Source of the DNA: Thermococcus sp.
GTDB lineage: Archaea > Methanobacteriota_B > Thermococci > Thermococcales > Thermococcaceae
Length of the DNA stretch: 14,828 bases
Direction: 5' to 3'
Assembly: GCA_027023165.1 (NCBI GenBank)
Contig: JALVWX010000047.1
Coordinates: 1 to 14,828 of the forward strand
In this document: positions 1 to 4,651 of the stretch, one piece after another
Layout: the number at the start of each line of letters is the position of its first letter
Position numbering within the stretch: position 1 is the stretch's first letter
Program-made: the position numbers and the translations under genes
Notes under the pieces: generated by a model
Database searches by the model: none
What the model was told of the DNA's origin: nothing
What the model saw: only the letters and a program-made list of their open reading frames with translations

Positions 1-267
1 AAGACCCTTGGAATAACGCCAATCAAGGTTTCACCCGTCATCTGGTGGTCGGTTTACCTCACATTCACGGCTCTTCAGACGCTGGCCGTCTATTATGTCT
101 ACCGCGTCTCAAAGAACTTTGGAGAATACGGAAAAACCGGCGGACTTGCCATGCTGGTCGCGGTTCCCCTCCACCTGCTCAGCCTCAAGCTGTACTTCAT
201 ACTCACTTGGACCGGGTTAATCCTCTTCCTGCTCGGTCTTGAAAAAGAGAAGGAGGTGATGGCATGA
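1..267 (+). CDS. Membrane protein of unknown function, 3' part only
   Basis: Frame 1 is open from the first base to the TGA at 265-267, giving 88 residues of a protein whose start lies outside the window. Two hydrophobic stretches are visible: roughly residues 13-34 (around SPVIWWSVYLTFTALQTLAV) and residues 52-80 (around the LHLLSLKLYFILTWTG segment). They are separated by a polar loop, YRVSKNFGEYGKTGG. The C-terminus is short and charged (EKEKEVMA), so it probably lies on the cytoplasmic side. I do not recognise the family. The stop overlaps the next gene's ATG (ATGA), and the sequence encoding its last codons also supplies the Shine-Dalgarno AAGGAGGTGAT for that gene, so the two are almost certainly co-transcribed and translationally coupled. 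Confidence 0.75.
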   Translation, partial: KTLGITPIKVSPVIWWSVYLTFTALQTLAVYYVYRVSKNFGEYGKTGGLAMLVAVPLHLLSLKLYFILTWTGLILFLLGLEKEKEVMA

Positions 268-509
268 TTTATGGAGTCCTGCTTAGCATACCCGCGAAGT
301 TCGTGACGAAGTATGAAGATGAGGTCAGAAAGACCATAGGCTACGGAATAGCCAGGGGCGACATAATAAGCTTTACCGAGGCGAGGTACAAGGGCGACGT
401 CGCCTTCGTTATGCTAGCCCGCTCAAACAGGGCCGCGGAAAGGGTTGTTAACGAGCTCAAGGAACTGCCCGTAAACGTCAGGGTCATAGAGATTGAGGGG
501 GAGAGCTGA
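264..509 (+). CDS. Small conserved-type soluble protein, unknown function (81 aa)
   Basis: The start ATG at 264 overlaps the previous stop as ATGA and follows a near-perfect AAGGAGGTGAT at 251-260, so the start is secure. The 81-residue product has no membrane segment. It reads as alternating beta strands and helices: a strand (MIYGVLLSIPAKF), a helix (KYEDEVRKTIGYGIARG), a strand pair (ISFTEARYKGDVAFVMLA), a helix (SNRAAERVVNELKEL) and a final strand (VNVRVIEIEGES). That order suggests a small ferredoxin-like alpha/beta fold, which is an inference from pattern only. No catalytic or metal-binding motif stands out. It sits in an operon whose other members are membrane proteins, so it may be their soluble partner. 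I cannot assign a function. Confidence 0.75.
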   Translation: MIYGVLLSIPAKFVTKYEDEVRKTIGYGIARGDIISFTEARYKGDVAFVMLARSNRAAERVVNELKELPVNVRVIEIEGES

Positions 510-524
510 TCCCCTTTCCCGTTT

Positions 525-838
525 ATGGGAACGTGGAACCTCCTCGCTCACTATCTTCTCGTGTTCTTATACGCCTTCGGGCCGATCATGTGCTCCTCTG
601 GTTCTTGATCAGGGTCAAACCAAAGTTTCCGTCAGGACTGTCAACGGCCATCGTGGTGTTCTTTTCCCTCCTCAGTGTTTTCACCGTGGATTTAATCCTC
701 GGCTTTGTGATGGCACCGTTGAAGCCCCACGAGACCGTTTCAATAGTCTACGCCTCCAAGGTTCCACTCCTCTGGGAGACGGTGAAGATAGTGAGCGCCA
801 TCCTGGGGATCCTCATAGTCAAGGAGGACTCCACGTGA
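525..838 (+). pseudogene. Small membrane protein, one-base frameshift near 592
   Basis: ATG 525 opens a reading frame beginning MGTWNLLAHYLLVFLYAFGP that runs to a TGA at 606. The next frame then continues, without a break, as a clearly hydrophobic protein (LLWFLIRVKPKF, then two further membrane segments around IVVFFSLLSVFTVDLILGF and VKIVSAILGILIV) to the TGA at 836-838. Restoring one base between 590 and 593 joins the halves into a protein of about 104 residues with three membrane segments. The two alternative frames have no comparable protein character, so a one-base deletion is the simplest reading. The last codons include AAGGAGG (821-827), the ribosome site of the next gene, whose GTG overlaps this stop (GTGA). 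Family not recognised. It may be a true pseudogene or a sequencing error. Confidence 0.65.
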
Positions 839-1270
839 ACCGATACCAGGCTGACCCTCGCGTTTCTATCGGGAATCACCTTTGGACTCGCAGAGTTCTC
901 AGTTTACCTCGCCAACTTCAAGTACACGGCCAGTGGAATGCTCATCCTCTTCCTTTCAAGGATGATCTACCTGGTTATGACCGTTACCCTGATGGCAGGA
1001 CTGCTGCTCCTCGCGAAGGGCAGAAAACTCGCAGGAGTACTCATAGTCCCGGCCTTCTACGTGATGCATGCCCTCCCTGATTACTACATACATCTTAACT
1101 CATATTCGGCAATATCCCTCGTCCTTATCGTTGAGCTGCTGGTCTTCGTCGCTGGAGTTTACCTTCTCATCCCGGTCATCACCGAGGAAAAGAGGATGAG
1201 GGCTGAGTTCCGGAGGGAAGCGACCGTGAGCTTGAACGACCACTGGCTCGATAAAATGGAGGGGGACTAG
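835..1270 (+). pseudogene. Multi-pass membrane protein, one-base frameshift near 848
   Basis: GTG 835 lies 7 bases after AAGGAGG and overlaps the upstream stop as GTGA. It reads VNRYQ, then leaves frame. Frame 2 continues as LTLAFLSGITFGLAEFSVYL and stays open to the TAG at 1268-1270. Removing one C at 848-849 restores a product of about 144 residues starting (M)NRYRLTLAFL. I see four or five membrane segments (around residues 5-27, 31-58, 63-78, 88-108) and a charged cytoplasmic tail (EEKRMRAEFRREA). The segments FGLAEF, SRMIY and YVMHALPDYY are faintly reminiscent of the PrsW/CPBP intramembrane protease fold, but the paired glutamates and second histidine are not convincing, so I leave the function open. 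The 3' end overlaps the convergent gene's stop by 4 bases. Confidence 0.6.
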
Positions 1271-1416
1271 GCTACCCACTCTATCTCGTAGTCCTTTGCC
1301 TTCAGCTTTTTAACGTCTTCCAGGGCTATTCTCTCGGCTTTCTTCCTGTCGTTCGTGACGATTATCCTCTCCTCGGGAAGGGTGTTCTCGAGGTAGTACA
1401 CGATTCTAACGAGCAT
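1267..1416 (-). CDS. 49-residue alpha/beta mini-protein, unknown function
   Basis: The ATG at 1416 is chosen over upstream codons because GAGGTG lies 7 bases before it on the minus strand and a TATA-like CTTTTAAAT sits about 50 bases upstream. The product is 49 residues: a strand (MLVRIVYYLENTL), a second strand with a Thr/Asp turn (EERIIVTNDRK), a charged helix (KAERIALEDVKKLKAK) and a short final strand (DYEIEWVA). It resembles the protein encoded at 1594-1743, which has the same length, the same strand-helix-strand order, and matching I-I-hydrophobic, Ala-x-Arg and Y-E-hydrophobic-E positions. No catalytic residues are apparent. The stop overlaps the end of the convergent membrane-protein gene. 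Function unknown; a small nucleic-acid- or protein-binding module is possible but unsupported. Confidence 0.65.
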   Translation of the reverse strand: MLVRIVYYLENTLPEERIIVTNDRKKAERIALEDVKKLKAKDYEIEWVA

Positions 1417-1460
1417 GGCCGACACCTCATATATCACTGACGGTGACAAAGAATGGACCA

Positions 1461-1472
1461 TGATTTAAAAGC
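1461..1472 (-). promoter_or_regulatory. TATA element for the 49-aa gene at 1416
   Basis: The minus strand reads GCTTTTAAATCA here, a typical Thermococcales TATA element. A transcript starting about 26 bases on (near 1441) would carry a leader of about 25 bases containing the GAGGTG site before ATG 1416. TTTAAAA also reads on the plus strand, where the same offset lands at 1493, exactly on the ATG of the possible mini-gene at 1493-1575. The element may therefore fire in both directions. Inferred from spacing only. Confidence 0.45.
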
Positions 1473-1492
1473 ATTACTGTAACTTAGTGTAC

Positions 1493-1575
1493 ATGACTCG
1501 CTATGGATGTTCATCCAAATGTGGACATCCATGCACATAGAAGTCAAAACTGCGCGATGCAAACAGTGGGAATAA
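1493..1575 (+). pseudogene. Possible zinc-ribbon-like mini-gene remnant, frame-shifted
   Basis: ATG 1493 reads MTRYGCSSKCGHP before running into TAG 1538. The neighbouring frame picks up at ATG 1531 as MHIEVKTARCKQWE and stops at TAA 1573. If one base is restored near 1531, the two join as a product of about 27 residues with a Cys-x3-Cys-Gly-His knuckle followed by a single later cysteine, resembling the start of a small zinc ribbon whose final cysteine is missing (KQW where a second cysteine might be expected). The TATA-like TTTAAAA at 1464-1470 is 26 bases upstream, which would make the transcript leaderless. The reading is speculative: the ORF is tiny and the stretch also forms a hairpin. 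It is the only protein-like signal I find in the 177-base gap. Confidence 0.25.
1503..1532. other. Imperfect 12-bp hairpin
   Basis: ATGGATGTTCAT and GTGGACATCCAT can pair across a 6-base loop (CCAAAT). There are 12 pairs, of which two are G-U type, and the outer 8 are perfect complements. It lies between the two 49-aa genes, so it could end transcription from 1594 leftwards, act as a binding site, or simply reflect the Cys/His codons of the proposed mini-gene at 1493. There is no adjoining T-run on either strand to mark it as a terminator. Confidence 0.4.
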
Positions 1576-1593
1576 GTGCAGAGAAACCGGAAA

Positions 1594-1743
1594 TCACTCA
1601 AGCTTTTCAAGCTCGTAGACCCGGGCTTCCTTCCGCCGGAGCTCCCGCCTGGCAAAGCGGCGGGCCTCATCGGCGGTTTCGGTTTCAAAAATTATCATTT
1701 GTCCGTGGTTTTCCCCGCCGTAGAGAGTTAGGGACCACTTCAT
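1594..1743 (-). CDS. 49-residue basic mini-protein, relative of the 1267-1416 product
   Basis: On the minus strand, GGTGGT lies just upstream of the ATG at 1743, and the frame stays open for 49 codons to the TGA at 1594. The protein is a strand (MKWSLTLYGGENHG), a second strand (QMIIFETET), a very basic helix (ADEARRFARRELRRKEA) and a short tail (RVYELEKLE). The layout matches the protein encoded at 1267-1416: the same 49-residue length, a hydrophobic I-I-F versus I-I-V strand, an acidic/Thr turn, an Ala/Arg-rich helix, and a terminal aromatic-Glu-hydrophobic-Glu pattern. This suggests two paralogues of one mini-protein family. The codon choice and GC content match the rest of the genome. The gene is divergent from the JAMM protease gene with a shared TATA box. 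Function unknown; the arginine-rich helix could contact nucleic acid. Confidence 0.65.
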   Translation of the reverse strand: MKWSLTLYGGENHGQMIIFETETADEARRFARRELRRKEARVYELEKLE

Positions 1744-1774
1744 GGTACCACCAGCGATTTTGTCATTCGTTCAA

Positions 1775-1786
1775 AGTTTATAAGTC
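1775..1786. promoter_or_regulatory. Shared divergent TATA box (49-aa gene / JAMM gene)
   Basis: AGTTTATAAGTC contains the self-complementary hexamer TTATAA at 1778-1783. Measured 26 bases leftwards, it predicts a transcript start near 1754, leaving an 11-base leader with GGTGGT before ATG 1743. Measured rightwards, it predicts a start near 1806, on the JAMM gene's ATG, which would make that message leaderless or nearly so. Only one good TATA element is visible in this 62-base gap, so I infer that it serves both genes. Confidence 0.5.
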
Positions 1787-1805
1787 TAACGGGGGAGGTA
1801 TGGGC

Positions 1806-2203
1806 ATGCAGTTGATGTTTCGACAAGATAACTTAAAGGCCATTATCAAAACGGCAGAAGAGAGCGAAGTCGAGGTGTGCGGCTTCCTCATTGGCCGTCG
1901 TGAGGGGGAGACGTTCAAGGTTGAGGAGGCTCGTTTCGTCACGAACAGGTTGAATTCTCCAAATGAGTTCGAAATGGAGCCAGTGGAAATGATCAAAGCC
2001 ATAGACGAGGCGGAAAAGAAGGGCCTCGAGGTCGTTGGAATCTTCCACTCCCACCTGAAGTGCCCGCCGAGGCCCAGTGAGATGGATTTGGAGGGGTGGA
2101 TGTCTGGCCGGTGGTGTGGTTGATAGTGGATGGAAAGGGGAGCTATGGGGCGTATGTTTTGAGGAACGGGAAGGTGGAGGAGGTTGAGGTCAATGAGAAG
2201 TAG
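1806..2203 (+). pseudogene. JAMM/MPN+ zinc metalloprotease, frameshift at 2096/2097
   Basis: The product shows the JAMM signature: an upstream glutamate strand (EVEVCGFLIGR, residues 18-28 or so) and HSHLKCPPRPSEMD, which fits H-x-H-x7-S-x2-D exactly. Archaeal JAMM proteases of this type cleave isopeptide or linear fusions of ubiquitin-like SAMP modifiers (family knowledge). After DLEG the frame falls into WMSGRWCG and stops at 2121. One missing base at 2096/2097 (probably A, giving GMD) restores VWPVVWLIVDGKGSYGAYVL and a normal end at TAG 2201, for about 131 residues. That lost tail forms the last strands of the MPN fold, so the truncated protein is probably inactive. ATG 1806 is preferred to 1800 because GGGGGAGG lies 7 bases upstream; 1815 is also possible. 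It may be a real pseudogene or a sequence error. Confidence 0.75.
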
Positions 2204-2307
2204 GAGGCCAAAATCGGGCTTGTTGAGTGGTCCGATAACCTTGTAAATGGAAAACGTTAAATTCAATGAACGTTAGATGTGAATGTTGGTTCTCCTCGGT
2301 GGGGGAA

Positions 2308-2853
2308 ATGACAAGGTGCAAATTTAAGACCACAGATAAAACGTGGACGTGTTACCTTGAAGCCCTTCCTGGGGATGAATACTGCTACTGGCATAAAATA
2401 GAAAACCAGAAAAACCCCTCTAAAGAGCAAATAAAGGAATTGAGAACTGGTAGAATTTTTGAGGTGTACCTAAAATTTGCTAATCTTCGGGAAGCTGATC
2501 TTAAAAACGCTAAATTATGGTTGGCACATCTTGAAAATGCCAATCTCGAGAATGCAGACCTGAAAAGCGCTAATCTCGAAGGGGCAAATCTTAAAAGCAC
2601 CAACCTTTGGGATGCAAACCTTAAGAATGCTAATCTTTATTTTGTTTCTGTCAATTCACAAACGAACCTTACAGGAGCAAAGTTGCAATATGCGAATCTC
2701 TACAGATCATACATTGACCAAACACCAACACTTAGAGACGCCGAGATTTTCAACAAAGATACCTGGGTGGAAATAAACGAGATTGTGGCGGAGCTTGCAA
2801 AAAAGGAAAAGCAATTGATCTCGAAAAGCTTCGAGAAGTACACGAGGGATTAG
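2308..2853 (+). CDS. Pentapeptide-repeat N-terminal half of a split ion-channel protein
   Basis: I place the start at ATG 2308, preceded by GGTGGGGG. An in-frame ATG at 2266 lacks a ribosome site, and the shorter form puts a cysteine cluster at the N-terminus (C4, C15, and CYWH at residues 26-29), a probable zinc-binding CCCH module. From about residue 56 to 140 the chain is a run of A-(N/D)-L-x-x pentapeptide repeats (ANLREADLKNAKL and so on), which fold into a right-handed beta helix. The frame ends KSFEKYTRD at TAG 2851, soon after an A-AAA-AAG heptamer at 2799-2805. The -1 frame continues seamlessly into the membrane pore half at 2889-3620, so this is one gene of about 437 codons broken once. 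The DNA is AT-rich (about 37% GC in the repeats), unlike its neighbours. Confidence 0.7.
   Translation: MTRCKFKTTDKTWTCYLEALPGDEYCYWHKIENQKNPSKEQIKELRTGRIFEVYLKFANLREADLKNAKLWLAHLENANLENADLKSANLEGANLKSTNLWDANLKNANLYFVSVNSQTNLTGAKLQYANLYRSYIDQTPTLRDAEIFNKDTWVEINEIVAELAKKEKQLISKSFEKYTRD
2799..2836 (+). other. Frame-change site of the channel gene: slippery-type heptamer plus hairpin
   Basis: In the frame of the N-terminal half the codons read GCA AAA AAG, so bases 2799-2805 are A-AAA-AAG, the same heptamer that supports -1 frameshifting in bacterial dnaX. A -1 slip here continues GGA AAA GCA ATT and enters exactly the frame of the pore half. A perfect 7-bp stem (TCTCGAA, loop AAGC, TTCGAGA) follows at 2819-2836. 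The spacer is 13 bases, longer than the usual 5-9. Equally, one lost A in the run at 2807-2810 would produce the same break, and given the other indels nearby that is the more cautious reading. Confidence 0.45.
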
Positions 2854-2888
2854 CCCGCAACCTTGAAAGTGAGGGGTACTTTTATTAT

Positions 2889-3620
2889 GTGGTAAAAGGA
2901 GAGAAAGTAGTTCTTTTTGACCCGAAAAAGGGCCTTTTAGAAGAGCCTGACAGATTTATTCGGTGGAAATTTAGGGTTAAAAAAGCTTTGGAACCCAAGA
3001 AAGTCCAAGGATATAAAGAAAATTCTGAGAAACTTGAGAAGAGAAGAGAACTTGAGAGTCAACTCTGGAAACTCCTCAAAGAGCATGGGAAAGGAATTCT
3101 CTATAAAAATATCCCCGAGAACCTTCAAAAGCTTTATGGGGCCTCCTATGAAGTCTACAACAAGCTTTATTACTTCTACATCCAGAACGGCAAGTTTGAG
3201 GAAGCCCTCCAGATGCACTATCGCAGAAATGAAGTCAGGCGGAAGTTGAGGTTAACAAAAGGGTTGAGAAGCAAAATTCGGGCTTATATTTACGATGGGC
3301 TTGTCCTAAAGGTCTTAACGGGATACGGGACAAAACCTGAGAGACCACTGATATTCTCACTCTTCACGATTTTAGTCTTTGCGTTTCTCTTTAGGCTCAC
3401 CAACGGGATAGTGAAGGTCGTGAACGGCAAGCCCGTGCCTGCGGACTGGGTGGACTACCTTTATCACAGCGTTATTACCTTCACAAGCCTTGGATATGCC
3501 AACATTCAGCCCAACCTGACGAGCCACGTTCCCCAGGTCTTGGTCTCGATCGAGTCGTTTCTCGGACTGCTGCTAATGTCTCTGTTCCTATACACCGTAA
3601 CGTTCAGGATTTCGCGCTAA
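2889..3620 (+). CDS. Pore-domain C-terminal half of the split ion channel (Ion_trans_2 type)
   Basis: The frame is open from before 2811 to TAA 3618. The first usable start in it (GTG 2889) has no ribosome site, so this half is unlikely to be made on its own. The 243 residues from 2889 contain a long charged cytoplasmic linker, a TPR-like helix pair (YEVYNKLYYFYIQNGKFEEA, about residues 87-106), a first membrane helix (LIFSLFTILVFAFLF), a pore helix and filter (YHSVITFTSLGYANIQP) and a second membrane helix (SFLGLLLMSLFLYTVTF). That is the two-helix potassium-channel fold. The filter reads TSLGYAN where potassium channels have T-x-G-Y-G-D, so ion selectivity may be relaxed. The combined protein would be a cytoplasmic beta-helix sensor fused to a tetrameric pore. 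Convergent with mobB, 9 bases away. Confidence 0.75.
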   Translation: MVKGEKVVLFDPKKGLLEEPDRFIRWKFRVKKALEPKKVQGYKENSEKLEKRRELESQLWKLLKEHGKGILYKNIPENLQKLYGASYEVYNKLYYFYIQNGKFEEALQMHYRRNEVRRKLRLTKGLRSKIRAYIYDGLVLKVLTGYGTKPERPLIFSLFTILVFAFLFRLTNGIVKVVNGKPVPADWVDYLYHSVITFTSLGYANIQPNLTSHVPQVLVSIESFLGLLLMSLFLYTVTFRISR

Positions 3621-3629
3621 GAGTCGATA

Positions 3630-4364
3630 TCACTCCTCCCTTATCACGATCTCGATCTTCCTTCCCTCGCGGTAGCCTTTCATCGCAGAGAGCATGCCCT
3701 TTACCGTCTTCTCCACAAGCTCCTGCACCCAGTCCTTCATGGGGAGAACCTGGCCGTCGATTTTTACCGTCACCTTCGGCTTCGAGCTGAGGACGACGCA
3801 GTCTTTCAGCGTTTTCTCGCCGGCAACTATCATCCTCGCCATCTCCCCGCAGGTGAAGCCGCACATGCCGCAGTCTATGTTGGGGAGCATGAAGGCGCGC
3901 TTTTCAACGAGGTCGGCGAGCTTTTCCGGTTCCTTCGTGGCGTCTATAACCGGGAGACCTTCTATCTCCTCCATTCTTCCCCCAGCCACAACTCCGCTCA
4001 CCGCTATTGCCAGTCCGTCGTTGAGTTCCCCAACGTCCTCCTCGCTCCTCGCGCAGATGACCTTGGGAACGTGCTTTATCGATTTGAAGCCCTCCAGGAG
4101 GAGGAAGTCAGCGTTCACCATCGAGAAGAGGGCGTTGATGTCCTTCGCCCTGAAAAGGAGAGCGTCAGTATCGTTCGCCCTGACGAGGACCGAATCTGCA
4201 ACCCGCGAGAAGCGCCATGTGTCGCTGTTTTCCCTGTCAAAGTCGGCGTGCATGCTCTTCGCTATCGCCACACGGTAGCCGCGCTCCTTGAGAACCTTTG
4301 CAACGGCTTCAACCGTTGTTGTCTTTCCGCTCTTCTTGAAGCCGACGAAGGCAACGGCCCTCAT
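3630..4364 (-). CDS. mobB: MobB-type GTPase with C-terminal Fe-S-like domain
   Basis: This protein belongs to the MobB family, which helps attach a guanosine nucleotide to molybdopterin or, in Thermococcales, more likely tungstopterin. The P-loop is GFKKSGKTT at residues 8-16. The region KSMHADFDRENSDTWRFS (37-54) matches the family's second motif, and LLLEGFKS (88-95) carries the usual Glu-Gly. Residues 163-189 hold C165, C168, C172 and C189 (CGMCGFTC...C), the spacing of the small Fe-S domain seen in some archaeal MobB proteins. A C-terminal extension follows, for 244 residues in all. GAGGTGAT upstream of ATG 4364 overlaps the end of the LSm gene, so the two are one operon. The Fe-S ligand role is inferred from the cysteine pattern. 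Confidence 0.85.
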   Translation of the reverse strand: MRAVAFVGFKKSGKTTTVEAVAKVLKERGYRVAIAKSMHADFDRENSDTWRFSRVADSVLVRANDTDALLFRAKDINALFSMVNADFLLLEGFKSIKHVPKVICARSEEDVGELNDGLAIAVSGVVAGGRMEEIEGLPVIDATKEPEKLADLVEKRAFMLPNIDCGMCGFTCGEMARMIVAGEKTLKDCVVLSSKPKVTVKIDGQVLPMKDWVQELVEKTVKGMLSAMKGYREGRKIEIVIREE

Positions 4365-4373
4365 GTCATCACC

Positions 4374-4589
4374 TCAGAGGAGCATTATCCAGTTCATGTC
4401 CTCGATTTTGACCACGAGTCCCTTCGCGCGGTTTCCGGCTATGTCAACGACGTCTCGCAGGAGTATGACCTCCTCGTCGAAGTCCTCAAGGATCCCGGTG
4501 AACGAGTGCTCGTTGCTCACAGATAGGGCCACGCGCTTTCCTTTCCAGCTCTCGAGGGTTTTGTCGAGGAGGTACTGCTTCTCGCTCAT
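4374..4589 (-). CDS. LSm/Sm-like domain protein
   Basis: ATG 4589 follows GGAGGTGAGG on the minus strand; an in-frame upstream start at 4610 would lie inside the promoter. The 71-residue product has the single-domain LSm size. Residues 17-50 fit the Sm1 half (GKRVALSVSNEHSFTGILED, then FDEEVILLRDV), with the conserved Gly and the Phe-Asp turn before the second strand pair. The Sm2 half is short and diverged (GLVVKIEDMNWIMLL) and lacks the usual Ile-Arg-Gly signature, so RNA binding through the canonical pocket is uncertain. LSm proteins usually form six- or seven-membered rings that bind U-rich RNA. It is the first gene of a two-gene operon with mobB, an association that may be regulatory or accidental. 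Confidence 0.75.
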   Translation of the reverse strand: MSEKQYLLDKTLESWKGKRVALSVSNEHSFTGILEDFDEEVILLRDVVDIAGNRAKGLVVKIEDMNWIMLL

Positions 4590-4608
4590 CTCCTCACCTC
4601 CGGAAAGC

Positions 4609-4632
4609 AAAAGTCTATAAGGCTTTTAACGG
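4609..4632. promoter_or_regulatory. Overlapping divergent promoters (LSm-mobB / 4652 gene)
   Basis: The 62-base gap holds two overlapping TATA-like elements. TCTATAAG (4614-4621) read rightwards predicts a transcript start near 4644 and an 8-base leader ending GGTGATAGA before ATG 4652. GTTAAAAG (4624-4631 on the minus strand) predicts a start near 4600 and a leader carrying GAGGTGAGG before ATG 4589. The elements are adjacent, so binding at one could block the other. Inferred from spacing alone. Confidence 0.45.
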
Positions 4633-4651
4633 TTTCCGATTTGGTGATAGA

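Noticed and set aside
493..1080. 195-codon plus-strand open frame across the broken membrane genes
   Set aside because: Its protein is rich in Arg, Pro, Gly and His with no hydrophobic segments, while the other frames give clear membrane helices. It is a frame shadow.
1503..1805. Upstream extension of the JAMM frame back to 1503
   Set aside because: The extension is antisense to the 49-aa gene, has a low-complexity Arg/Pro/Gly composition, and a TATA box and Shine-Dalgarno sit just before ATG 1806.
3694..4278. 194-codon plus-strand open frame opposite mobB
   Set aside because: Ser/Thr/Ala-rich antisense shadow of a gene with clear motifs; no ribosome site.
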